From Paenibacillus silvisoli (GTDB taxonomy: Bacteria > Bacillota > Bacilli > Paenibacillales > Paenibacillaceae), in contig NZ_CP133017.1 in assembly GCF_030866765.1 (NCBI RefSeq), forward strand, positions 5,684,501-5,748,500: DNA of 64,000 bases, in the 5' to 3' direction. This document shows positions 1 to 6,471 of the stretch, piece after piece. Every line of letters starts with the position of its first letter. Positions within the stretch are counted from its first letter, which is position 1. The position numbers and the translations under genes are program-made. Under the pieces are notes generated by a model. The model was not told where the DNA came from. It searched no databases and saw only the letters and a program-made list of their open reading frames with translations.

Positions 1-408
1 TGGTGCGCCTCCGCTTATTTCCAAGCGTTTCTTTTCTCGGTGTTTTGCAACACGCTTTGCGGTATCCAACCGGATTTTCTCCATACCATCTACGTTCTGA
101 TGCTTGTCCCAATTCGTAATGTGAAAAGGGCCGTCCTCGATGTTCACCATTTTCAGTTTGGTTAAGGTATCGAGTGCGAATTGCAGAAACACCGGCTGCC
201 TGCGGAGCTTATTGCTTAGTAACTGTTCTGTATAAGGGATGCCGTCTGTTACCATGAGATAACCGCCAGCGTTAGATTGACCGGCGATAAGCAGCATTTG
301 AAGCCAGGTAACAATGATTGCATCCCCATCCGGTAAACTGCGGATAAACTCGATTTTGTTATCCTCGAACATGTCAGCTGCTACTTTGATCCACTTAATG
401 TCTGCCAC
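1..408 (-). CDS. Phage replisome organiser, N-terminal part (3' end beyond window)
   Basis: The minus strand reads an open frame from a GTG at 408 to the window edge, so only about 136 residues are seen. It begins MADIKWIKVAADMFEDNKIE and continues with a hydrophobic stretch and a basic segment (RVAKHREKKR). This is the pattern of the phage replisome organiser N-terminal domain (a winged-helix DNA-binding domain of Gram-positive phage replication initiators). A clear AGGAGGTG site precedes the GTG. It lies last of the visible early phage genes, 4 bases after the gene ending at 413, so it is very likely co-transcribed. The C-terminal part, normally DnaD-like or a helicase-loader contact, cannot be seen. 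The family call is from recognition of the N-terminus and is fairly secure; the exact role in replication is inferred. Confidence 0.75.
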   Translation of the reverse strand, partial: MADIKWIKVAADMFEDNKIEFIRSLPDGDAIIVTWLQMLLIAGQSNAGGYLMVTDGIPYTEQLLSNKLRRQPVFLQFALDTLTKLKMVNIEDGPFHITNWDKHQNVDGMEKIRLDTAKRVAKHREKKRLEISGGAP

Positions 409-412
409 TCTC

Positions 413-637
413 TCACCTCCTGCGGAAAATCCGTTGCCACAATGTCGGTTTCTTCTGCAACAGTCTGATTACCAACTCCTGCAGATGGTCCGCCGACTTC
501 TCTAGCCGCTCAATCGAATCTTCCTGCGCTTCAATGTGGCGCATGAGCAGCCAAACCGTTTTGCGGTCGTACTTCTGGATGGACGCCATAGAGAGTTGAA
601 GCTGAATTGCGGTAATTTCCTTGCGGGATAGATTCAT
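413..637 (-). CDS. Small hypothetical phage protein
   Basis: A 74-residue protein, helical and charged, with a probable coiled-coil segment (HIEAQEDSIERLEKSADHLQ) and a very basic C-terminus ending in RIFRRR. I do not recognise a family. The start is supported by a GGAGGT site and by the ATGA overlap with the stop of the upstream gene. The basic tail could bind DNA or a partner, but that is only a guess. It sits between the ABA-sandwich protein gene and the replication gene in a single minus-strand transcription unit. Confidence 0.7.
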   Translation of the reverse strand: MNLSRKEITAIQLQLSMASIQKYDRKTVWLLMRHIEAQEDSIERLEKSADHLQELVIRLLQKKPTLWQRIFRRR

Positions 638-957
638 TTCAGTACCTCCGGGTCAAGCGATAATACTGCTTTGCAGAGGGCTAATGCGGGAATATCGTCT
701 CTATATATCCGAAGTTGATCCCAAACACCCTCGTTTTGTCCAAAAATTGTGCAGTATGTCGTGTTGGGACGTGTGTCGATTTCCACTCGTAACCCCTTCC
801 CTTGCAGCCATTCCACTAACAGGCGCATGGCGTTCCAGTCACGATGAAATTCAGGTATCCATGTGCCTCCGCAAATTGGACAGTTATTTCCGTACGGTTC
901 GTATTCGCATTTACATCCCATCAATTCCGCTATCTTGCGGTCAATCTCTCTGCTCAT
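634..957 (-). CDS. Phage ABA-sandwich domain protein
   Basis: A 107-residue protein that starts MSREIDRKIAELMGC and contains a short Cys pair (CPICGG) followed by an alpha/beta pattern. This is how the phage ABA-sandwich domain family looks: small proteins of unknown function common in early regions of Firmicute phages. Its start overlaps the stop of the tiny membrane-protein gene upstream by ATGA, and its own stop overlaps the next start in the same way, so translation is probably coupled. The function is unknown; the family assignment is from overall pattern, not a database result. Confidence 0.7.
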   Translation of the reverse strand: MSREIDRKIAELMGCKCEYEPYGNNCPICGGTWIPEFHRDWNAMRLLVEWLQGKGLRVEIDTRPNTTYCTIFGQNEGVWDQLRIYRDDIPALALCKAVLSLDPEVLK

Positions 958-1040
958 TTCGATTCCCTCCGATCCCCGAACATGATTGCAAGGCCAGCAA
1001 GTGCGAGTATTGCGAGTATTGCAAGGTCAGTCCAATACAT
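954..1040 (-). CDS. 28-residue single-span membrane microprotein
   Basis: A very short open frame reading MYWTDLAILAILALAGLAIM and then a charged tail FGDRRESK. It has one convincing transmembrane helix of about 18 residues. Support for it being real: a GAGGGGG site nine bases before the ATG, an ATGA overlap with the following gene, and an overlap of its start with the end of the preceding gene, as is usual in this packed operon. The function is unknown. Single-span microproteins near phage early genes may act in superinfection exclusion or on host membranes, but nothing here proves that. Confidence 0.65.
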   Translation of the reverse strand: MYWTDLAILAILALAGLAIMFGDRRESK

Positions 1041-1212
1041 GCGCTGCAACCCCCTCTTTCACCAATGGGCTAAGATTGAACGTGCCGCCGATCACTTCCG
1101 AGCAAGCTTCGTTTGCGTTCTTTCCTACTGCCAGCGCCTCACGAATCGCCTGCATTTCTACCGCGTCTTTCAGTTGCAAAAGATGCAGGCGCAACCTCAG
1201 CTCTTTGTTCAT
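1027..1212 (-). CDS. Small hypothetical phage protein
   Basis: A 61-residue protein when started at the ATG at 1212 (a TTG three codons upstream is the alternative). GAAAGG stands nine bases before the chosen ATG. It begins MNKELRLRLHLLQLKDAVEM, a helical start, with no family I recognise. The start lies five bases after the stop of the Myb-like gene, and the end overlaps the start of the microprotein gene. No function can be assigned. Confidence 0.6.
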   Translation of the reverse strand: MNKELRLRLHLLQLKDAVEMQAIREALAVGKNANEACSEVIGGTFNLSPLVKEGVAAHVLD

Positions 1213-1217
1213 CCCTA

Positions 1218-1577
1218 TCAACCTTTCTTCTGGCTTAGAGCCTCTAGGATTAGGTCGTGAACGTAATCGCGAATCATTTGATGCAAGTCGGTATCTGCCG
1301 GTGTGGGGGCTTGTACTACATTTGTGGTCACTATAGTTCCGTAGTGAACACCTTTCCGAGATTCTTTGCCGATCTTCTTCGCTTCCTTGAACAAAGAGAG
1401 TTTTTTATTCCTGAGATATTTATTCCAGCGGAAGTTGCATGCTGCATACGTTCTGCCAAGTATTGTGGAGGCTTCACCAAATGCCGTTAACTGCGTGTTC
1501 CCTTCACGAAGGTTCCTCAATACCGTTGCAGCCAGCATTTCATCTTCGCGTTTTGTCCAATTATCCATGCGCTTCAC
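1218..1577 (-). CDS. RsfA/Myb-like DNA-binding protein of phage
   Basis: A protein of about 119 residues if it begins at the GTG at 1577, or 116 from the ATG at 1568. The N-terminus (MDNWTKREDEMLAATVLRNL) and the later motif GRTYAACNFRWNKYL match the Myb/SANT-like domain of the RsfA/YlbO group, small regulators best known as prespore-specific factors in Bacillus. The middle is basic, and the C-terminus is a separate helix. The GTG start is chosen because GGAGG lies 11 bases before it, while the ATG is too far from that site. In phages such proteins may act as regulators of lytic or late gene expression; that role is inferred. Confidence 0.65.
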   Translation of the reverse strand: MKRMDNWTKREDEMLAATVLRNLREGNTQLTAFGEASTILGRTYAACNFRWNKYLRNKKLSLFKEAKKIGKESRKGVHYGTIVTTNVVQAPTPADTDLHQMIRDYVHDLILEALSQKKG

Positions 1578-1656
1578 GTTTCTCAATTCCTCCCATTTGT
1601 GATTATTAGTAGTGATAGATTTGAGGGTAAAAAGAAGGGGGCTGGTGTAGCCCCCA

Positions 1657-2346
1657 TTAGAACGGCAATGCAGGGTCAAGGTTGAACGATTTGAGTTCAT
1701 TTACGATCAATTCCCACTCTTTTTCATCCTGCAGCTCGGTGACTTTTTTCAACTTGCGGCCTAACACGCGCTCGGCAACCTTCTGCAAATCGTTCCAATC
1801 CATGTACTGTTCTTCGCGCAGTTTGTAGGCTTCGCGTTTAAAGCTGTATGGGACGCTGGAAGTCGGTTTGGAAGGCGGCGGGCTGCTCGGTGCATTGTTC
1901 TGCGGTGCGCTTTGTGGCGTGCTCTGAGGTGCCTTGTAGGAGTTTTGCGGCTGTGAAGCATGGTTGCCGTCATCATCTTCCCCGGTGCTGAGTGAAAGCA
2001 TAGAGCAAAGGCTGTAGCGTCTTGCGTAGGTGATGCAACTCCCCACGCCCTGCGGATCATTTTTCACAGGACGCATTACAAGCGGTTCGGATTCGAGCCA
2101 TTCGCCGGATTCATGGAGCAGCATCGTTTTCATGATGACGTTCTCACCGTCACCACCTGGTATTTGCAGAACCGAAAGTCCGTGCTTTTGCAGGATCGGG
2201 CGAATTTCTTCGACGATGTTATCAAGCGTTGCGTATCTGTTTTTGAAATGCGGGTTTTTCGCGTCCTTCGCGATTTGGTGGACCTCGCCGTTGAATTTGG
2301 TTAGTGCTACTGCAAGGTTAATGATGGATTCGCTTTTCTTACACAT
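1657..2346 (-). CDS. erf: ERF-family single-strand annealing recombinase
   Basis: A 229-residue protein whose first 130 residues match the ERF superfamily: IAKDAKNPHFKNRYATLDNI, then LQKHGLSVLQ, and the conserved GSCITYARRYSLCSMLSL block followed by the acidic GEDDDGN. ERF proteins form rings that anneal complementary single strands in phage recombination and genome circularisation. After residue 135 comes a Gln/Ser/Pro-rich linker and a compact C-terminal region, probably the partner-binding part. The ATG at 2346 follows an AAGGAGG site, three bases after the preceding gene. No separate SSB gene is seen within the window. Confidence 0.88.
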   Translation of the reverse strand: MCKKSESIINLAVALTKFNGEVHQIAKDAKNPHFKNRYATLDNIVEEIRPILQKHGLSVLQIPGGDGENVIMKTMLLHESGEWLESEPLVMRPVKNDPQGVGSCITYARRYSLCSMLSLSTGEDDDGNHASQPQNSYKAPQSTPQSAPQNNAPSSPPPSKPTSSVPYSFKREAYKLREEQYMDWNDLQKVAERVLGRKLKKVTELQDEKEWELIVNELKSFNLDPALPF

Positions 2347-2349
2347 TGG

Positions 2350-2580
2350 TTATGCCTCCTTAATTTTGATGACCATTTCGACTTCAACCGGTTCATAATC
2401 GCCGGGCTGTTCCGGTGCGTAGCTGTGGGTATCAAGCCAGATTTGCAAATACTCGGCATCAGGGAAGCGCCAAGCGCCCCATAGCTTGCTGCTGTGATCG
2501 GCCATTCGGTCAAAGTAAAGGCCGGTTGCTTTATGCCTTAGAACGATGCATGTTCTTTTCTCCATTTGCATCTGCTCCAT
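2350..2580 (-). CDS. Hypothetical phage protein
   Basis: A 76-residue acidic protein with a compact alpha/beta pattern (CIVLRHKATGLYFDRM, then an acidic C-terminus ending VIKIKEA). It lies three bases upstream of the ERF gene and is probably translated with it. I do not recognise the family. The start is uncertain: three ATG codons occur in the first ten codons and none has a strong ribosome binding site. Confidence 0.55.
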   Translation of the reverse strand: MEQMQMEKRTCIVLRHKATGLYFDRMADHSSKLWGAWRFPDAEYLQIWLDTHSYAPEQPGDYEPVEVEMVIKIKEA

Positions 2581-2612
2581 TTCGTGTTAAGCTTGCGGTA
2601 GTTCAATTCCTA

Positions 2613-2640
2613 AGCGCCTGTTCCCGCAGGCGTTTTTTTG
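2613..2640 (+). terminator. Plus-strand Rho-independent terminator inside the early operon
   Basis: A six-base-pair GC stem (CGCCTG with CAGGCG, 2615-2632) is followed by seven T on the plus strand. It points against the surrounding minus-strand genes, so it would stop transcripts entering from the left on the plus strand, or shield the operon from antisense RNA. On the minus strand the hairpin lacks a trailing U-run. Confidence 0.6.
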
Positions 2641-2793
2641 TTACCTTTCAGGGATGTACTTGTTACATGGCGGCAGCGGTTTTCCATAGTTTTTACAAGA
2701 TGCCCACTTGCACGATTCACAGCTTTTCAACCCCTTCACCCCCCCCAATCGTTTTTTGTTACCAAGCCGAGTACAAGTTGATTTCGGTTTCAT
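2641..2793 (-). CDS. Small Cys-rich phage protein
   Basis: A protein of about 50 residues from the ATG at 2793 (GCGAGGA eight bases upstream); shorter GTG or TTG starts near 2739 and 2730 are possible. The C-terminal half has four cysteines (KSCESCKWASCKNYGKPLPPC), spaced as in small zinc-binding phage proteins. The N-terminal 15 residues overlap the end of the preceding gene. The function is unknown. Confidence 0.5.
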   Translation of the reverse strand: MKPKSTCTRLGNKKRLGGVKGLKSCESCKWASCKNYGKPLPPCNKYIPER

Positions 2794-3001
2794 CTTCGCG
2801 TTCCTCGCACTCGCCGGAGCAACCAACCTCGCCGCATACGCCGCATTCTTCCACCAGGTAAGCCGGTTCTTGACCGCATTCGCTGCAAACGTCGATTTTG
2901 TGGGCGATGCTATAAGTCGTGCCGCCCAATGGATACTCCCTTTTGATGCCTTGATCGATACTGCTATGGCAGCAGTTAGAAACGATGTTGAACTCTCTCA
3001 T
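2759..3001 (-). CDS. Zinc-ribbon-like hypothetical phage protein
   Basis: An 80-residue acidic protein with cysteine pairs (CSECG at mid-length, then ECGVCGEVGC) that should bind at least one metal ion, and a His/Cys pair near the N-terminus (NCCHS). No catalytic family is evident. The start overlaps the stop of the upstream gene by ATGA, which supports it. Proteins of this kind are common in phage early regions as small nucleic-acid or protein binders; that role is inferred. Confidence 0.6.
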   Translation of the reverse strand: MREFNIVSNCCHSSIDQGIKREYPLGGTTYSIAHKIDVCSECGQEPAYLVEECGVCGEVGCSGECEEREDETEINLYSAW

Positions 3002-3195
3002 ACAATCCCCGCCCTTTCGAACATTGTTTTAACGGTTTTAAACTGCACTGGTGGGACCGTTCTTGACTTCCATAGAACTTCACCAGTGATGCACAAAGTC
3101 AGGATTTCTAAACGGCCTTCTTTGTGAGGACGAATTGCAGAACCGAATTGCGGTAAGTGCCAAAATTTCCGGCCTTCATACTCGAATGTCTTCAT
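2998..3195 (-). CDS. Hypothetical phage protein
   Basis: A 65-residue basic protein (starts MKTFEYEGRKFWHL) without a family I recognise. ATGA overlaps with both neighbours and a GGAGG-type site (AAGGAGGAACAG) before the start support it as a translated part of the early operon. Confidence 0.6.
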   Translation of the reverse strand: MKTFEYEGRKFWHLPQFGSAIRPHKEGRLEILTLCITGEVLWKSRTVPPVQFKTVKTMFERAGIV

Positions 3196-3383
3196 GCTGT
3201 CTGTTCCTCCTTGTTGTTAAGTTGTTGCAGGATGCTTTCTGCAAAGGCGCGGAGGTGTTCTTCATTTCTGAAAAACAAGCCTTGTTCCCCGTGTTCGCCA
3301 AGATGAACAACCGTGTAAGCCGACCGAACCGAAGTTTCTATTTTCGTGTCTTCTCTCAGGTGAATGCTGATACTTGTAATCAT
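3192..3383 (-). CDS. Hypothetical phage protein
   Basis: A 63-residue protein with an N-terminal beta-like stretch (MITSISIHLRED) and a C-terminal helix rich in Glu, Gln and Asn. It is unrecognised. Its start overlaps the stop of the 50-residue gene upstream by ATGA and its stop overlaps the following gene likewise, so it is part of the coupled chain of small early genes. Confidence 0.6.
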   Translation of the reverse strand: MITSISIHLREDTKIETSVRSAYTVVHLGEHGEQGLFFRNEEHLRAFAESILQQLNNKEEQTA

Positions 3384-3532
3384 TTCTCGTCCCTCCCCAT
3401 CACTCGAATTGCCTGGTCAAGCAGGCGGTAAAGGTCCTCGTGATTTTCAAATATGAATGTGTGTAATTCGCCGTCTTTTTCATGCTCTTGCAGTTGGGAT
3501 TGCATGTTGATCAGTTTTTGCAGTAGCGTCAT
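3380..3532 (-). CDS. 50-residue hypothetical phage protein
   Basis: A short frame beginning MTLLQKLINMQSQLQEHEKD and ending RVMGRDEK, a helical acidic protein with a likely coiled coil. AAAGGAG stands seven bases before the ATG, the stop overlaps the next start (ATGA), and the start follows the upstream gene by two bases. These joined signals make it a real gene, although its function is unknown. Confidence 0.6.
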   Translation of the reverse strand: MTLLQKLINMQSQLQEHEKDGELHTFIFENHEDLYRLLDQAIRVMGRDEK

Positions 3533-3534
3533 CG

Positions 3535-3651
3535 TTAAGCTCCTTTCCTTACTTCCGCTTTCGGTTTGAAATCGTCGGGCGATTGTTTGATCATCGCCGG
3601 GATTAGGATTTCATTGATGGCTGCGAGTAGCTTTTCTGGGTCCAGTTTCAT
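3535..3651 (-). CDS. 38-residue hypothetical phage protein
   Basis: A short frame beginning MKLDPEKLLAAINEILIP and ending in a basic tail. AGAGAGG lies nine bases before the ATG, and the stop codon falls two bases before the next gene, inside its ribosome-binding region. It is the second gene of the leftward operon after the Cro-like gene. The function is unknown. Confidence 0.55.
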   Translation of the reverse strand: MKLDPEKLLAAINEILIPAMIKQSPDDFKPKAEVRKGA

Positions 3652-3713
3652 CCTCTGTTACCTCTCTTTGCGGGTATCATTTTTGTTCCAATCCGTTACA
3701 ATGGATTCAAACG

Positions 3714-3956
3714 TTAAAGTTCGGTGTGTACTTTTGGCAACGGTTCGATAAAAATTTTTTCAAACTCTACGCCAAAGTAGGACATCATAAGACTGATTGC
3801 TTTCGATCCAGGGTTCCGCTTGCCGTTCAAGATTAGATGAAACATGGATTGGGAGATGCCGATCTGACGGGAAAACTCATTGATTGATGCAATGTTGCGG
3901 CGTTGCATCTCTTCCTTGATAAAATCTTTGTTGAGTACGATTTTCGCGTCTGTCAT
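3714..3956 (-). CDS. Cro-like XRE-family regulator of the lytic operon
   Basis: An 80-residue protein with an N-terminal helix-turn-helix of the XRE/Cro type: INEFSRQIGISQSMFHLILN is the recognition helix region. It is divergent from the larger repressor at 4142 and is the first gene of the leftward early operon. By position and size it is the Cro counterpart. AAAGGAG precedes the ATG. The three palindromes between the two genes are the obvious candidate operators. A dimer is expected; a C-terminal catalytic or cleavage domain is absent. Confidence 0.8.
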   Translation of the reverse strand: MTDAKIVLNKDFIKEEMQRRNIASINEFSRQIGISQSMFHLILNGKRNPGSKAISLMMSYFGVEFEKIFIEPLPKVHTEL

Positions 3957-3994
3957 TGTGTTGTGTACTCCTTTCCTTGTTGATATTGTTTACC

Positions 3995-4117
3995 TAAGTC
4001 AATGACTTATGTACACATCATATACCCATGATTTACTAAAGTCAACACTTTTATTTAAATACCTTCCATATCCGTTTCCTTTCGTTAATTACATTTGTAA
4101 ACTAAGTGTATGACTTT
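3995..4117. promoter_or_regulatory. Lysis-lysogeny control region with three operators
   Basis: Three related palindromes lie between the divergent regulators: TAAGTCAATGACTTA (3995-4009), TAAAGTCAACACTTT (4037-4051) and TAAGTGTATGACTTT (4103-4117). All share half sites AAGT and ACTT, and the first and third agree at 12 of 15 positions. The spacing (about 42 and 66 bases) fits separate dimers near two divergent promoters. This is the layout expected for a CI/Cro switch; binding is inferred from symmetry and position. Confidence 0.75.
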
Positions 4118-4141
4118 TGACATGTATGGGTGGTGGAATAG

Positions 4142-4579
4142 GTGAATCAAGTGGAGAACTTCGGATCGATCCTGCGGAGACTCCGTGAGCAACGCGGTTT
4201 TACATTAAACCAGTTTGCTATTTATGCAGGCGTTAGTAATGGATTAATTTCTAAAATAGAGAATGGAAAACGAGGAACACCAAAACCGGAAACAATTGAG
4301 AAGTTAGCAAAAGCATTGAAAATGGAATATTCGGAGTTAATGGTACTGGCCGGTTATTCTGATGAAAAAGAAAAAAGCAGCTCAGACGCTGCTATCGACT
4401 CGGCAAATGAATTGATTCATTATTTAGAAGTGCTGGAGCTTTCCAACGAGGAAATTGTTGAAAAGATGGACTTTCGAGTGGATAACTTACGCCTTACTCC
4501 AGAGGAAGCAATGGAATTTGTGGATTTCGTCCGCGTGAAAAGACTTATGAAAAAACAGAATGGGATTCCGCTGCCTTAG
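4142..4579 (+). CDS. CI-like XRE-family phage repressor
   Basis: A 145-residue protein starting at GTG 4142. Residues about 8-65 form an XRE helix-turn-helix: LREQRGFTLNQFAIYAGVSN then GLISKIENGKR and the conserved PKPETIEKLAKAL. The rest is a helical acidic dimerisation region (LEVLELSNEEIVEKMDF) without a Ser-Lys peptidase domain. Induction would therefore not use RecA-stimulated self-cleavage as in lambda CI, and an antirepressor or metalloprotease (as in ImmR/ImmA systems) would be needed. No ImmA-like gene follows, so how the prophage is induced is open. Divergent from the Cro-like gene and sharing its operators. Confidence 0.8.
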   Translation: MNQVENFGSILRRLREQRGFTLNQFAIYAGVSNGLISKIENGKRGTPKPETIEKLAKALKMEYSELMVLAGYSDEKEKSSSDAAIDSANELIHYLEVLELSNEEIVEKMDFRVDNLRLTPEEAMEFVDFVRVKRLMKKQNGIPLP

Positions 4580-4809
4580 GCAAAAGCATATGTTATGCAG
4601 TTTGATCCATCGACAGGCGGTAAACATGTTGAACTGATATGGCACATTTTGCAATATTCTTTGTACTTCATTAGCACTTTGACTCTTGCGGGTGTAATTT
4701 CGCTTGCATGTTTACTTTCTAGAATTTCGATACATTCCTTGATTGAAATATCTAAAGCGAGTAATAGTTCCGGTCCGATATTGGAATCTTTTTTTTGCAT
4801 TAGGTGCAC
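4576..4809 (-). CDS. Hypothetical protein in the lysogeny region
   Basis: A minus-strand frame of up to 77 residues that converges on the repressor gene, overlapping its end by four bases. Composition is protein-like, with an acidic helix (LALDISIKECIEILES) and four cysteines in the second half (EYCKMCHISSTC). A weaker plus-strand frame occupies the same stretch. There is no strong ribosome binding site. The rest of the interval to 5052 is AT-rich with no gene that I can support, and probably holds the integrase promoter. Confidence 0.4.
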   Translation of the reverse strand: MHLMQKKDSNIGPELLLALDISIKECIEILESKHASEITPARVKVLMKYKEYCKMCHISSTCLPPVDGSNCITYAFA

Positions 4810-5052
4810 ATCCGTTCATCAAGGAGTAGTTTCATTTTACCGAACAAACGTTCTTATTACAATAGCGAAATGAGGCATTACTATTGGCTAAACGAAATTC
4901 CATTCAAATTTGATTGAACAACCGTTTGCATGCTTTATCATAGTCAATTGCTAAAGCAGTGTAAATGGCAACGCTTTCCTATAACTGGCTAATTCAAGGG
5001 ATTTAATAAGTCTTTAGGTTAATTTCGTAAAATCGTGTAAAAGGAGATAGAT

Positions 5053-6471
5053 ATGAAGACGGCCATATACACAAGGGTTTCGACAGAAGAACAGGCCAAA
5101 GAAGGCTATAGTATAGATGCGCAGGAAAGCCGGTTGAAGGATTTCGCACGTTCCCAGGGTTGGGAAATCGCTGATATGTACGTTGATGATGGCTATAGCG
5201 CGAAGGACTTAGAGCGGCCGGAAATGAAGCGTCTTATAAAGGACATCAAGAAAGGGAAAATCGATGTCGTTTTAGTGTACAAGCTGGATCGTCTTGTTCG
5301 TTCGGTTCTCAATCTGCATGAGTTGTTGCAAATATTCGATAAGCACGATGTAAAATTTCGATCCGCTACCGAGATGTTTGATACCACTTCGGCTATGGGA
5401 CGGTTCTTTATTACGCTCGTAGGCGCAATGGCCCAATGGGAGCGCGAAAACCTTGCGGAACGCGTAAAGATGGGCATGGAGCAGAAGCACCAAAATGGTG
5501 AGCGTAATGGCGGGCCTATTCCGTTTGGTTATGATCGTTCAAGTGATGGTAAATTGGTCAAAAATGAAGAAGAAGGCAAAATACTCATGCGCATTTTTGA
5601 AATGCACAAGAAAATGAGCCTTCGTTCCGTAGCTATAAAGTTGAATAACGAAGGCCATCAAAATAGAGAAGGCCGCTGGAACTATTCAACACTTCAATAT
5701 ATAGCGTCAAACCCTGTTTACTACGGAAAATTAAGGTGGGACGATGAAATTGTTGACGGTGATCACGAACCTTATATAACCGAGGAAGCCTTTTTAGAGC
5801 TGCAAAACATCAGAACTAGCCGGTTCGTTTCGCGTTCCAAAACTACAAATGGCTATATTTATACTGGGGTGCTGCGTTGCGGTAAGTGTGGTTCCAGGAT
5901 GATTGGCACAGGATCCCGGCGGAAGAAATCATTCATAAAGTCTTATAAGTGCATGGGCAAGACGATGTACGGCACTTGTGACCTTAAAGCAATGCACGAA
6001 AGCAGGATTGACGAAGCTGTATTCAGCTTATTTTGGGACATCGAGAACTTCAAAGGTTTGTTCAAACTGCCTAAAAATAAAGGCTCAGAGGATACGGCTG
6101 ACACAGCAAATCAAATCAAAAAGGAATTGGATGCAATCAAGAACAGGAAAAAGCGTCTGCACATGGCGTTCGCTAACGGCGCAATCGAATTGACAGAGAT
6201 GGACGAGTACCTTAAAGAAGATAAAGAGCGTGAAGCGATATTGCGAATGCAATTAGAGGGTTTGACCGACGAAGAGACGGGAACGGTTTGGACGGAGGAA
6301 GGTTTGACCGAGCAGCTTGAAATGATAAAGGATGCATGGCCTAAAATTAAAGATGATCAAGCCAAGAGAAACTTTATCCACCGATTGTTTACCTCCATTA
6401 CCGTTGAGAATGAACCTAACTCTGGGCGATACAATACACCTCCTGTTATTACGAAGATCGTCCCTAGATAA
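5053..6471 (+). CDS. int: Large serine recombinase (phage integrase)
   Basis: A 472-residue site-specific recombinase. Residues 1-150 are the resolvase catalytic domain: AIYTRVSTEEQ with nucleophile Ser10, then YVDDGYSAKDLERP and the KLDRLVRS motif. Next come the recombinase domain (about 160-265, ending NPVYYGKLRW), a zinc ribbon with RCGKCGSRMIG and two later Cys (KCMGKT, GTCDL), and a C-terminal coiled coil. Such enzymes join attP and attB by double-strand exchange with a two-base core; excision also needs a directionality factor, not identified here. AAAGGAG lies eight bases before the ATG. The gene sits right at the phage end, its last 115 bases overlapping a hybrid frame of the interrupted pilus ATPase gene. 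Confidence 0.93.
   Translation: MKTAIYTRVSTEEQAKEGYSIDAQESRLKDFARSQGWEIADMYVDDGYSAKDLERPEMKRLIKDIKKGKIDVVLVYKLDRLVRSVLNLHELLQIFDKHDVKFRSATEMFDTTSAMGRFFITLVGAMAQWERENLAERVKMGMEQKHQNGERNGGPIPFGYDRSSDGKLVKNEEEGKILMRIFEMHKKMSLRSVAIKLNNEGHQNREGRWNYSTLQYIASNPVYYGKLRWDDEIVDGDHEPYITEEAFLELQNIRTSRFVSRSKTTNGYIYTGVLRCGKCGSRMIGTGSRRKKSFIKSYKCMGKTMYGTCDLKAMHESRIDEAVFSLFWDIENFKGLFKLPKNKGSEDTADTANQIKKELDAIKNRKKRLHMAFANGAIELTEMDEYLKEDKEREAILRMQLEGLTDEETGTVWTEEGLTEQLEMIKDAWPKIKDDQAKRNFIHRLFTSITVENEPNSGRYNTPPVITKIVPR

Noticed and set aside
4595-4873. A plus-strand frame of 92 residues following the repressor gene.
   Set aside because: The opposing minus-strand frame has more protein-like composition; this one is hydrophobic without a clear start site. 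The region may be non-coding.
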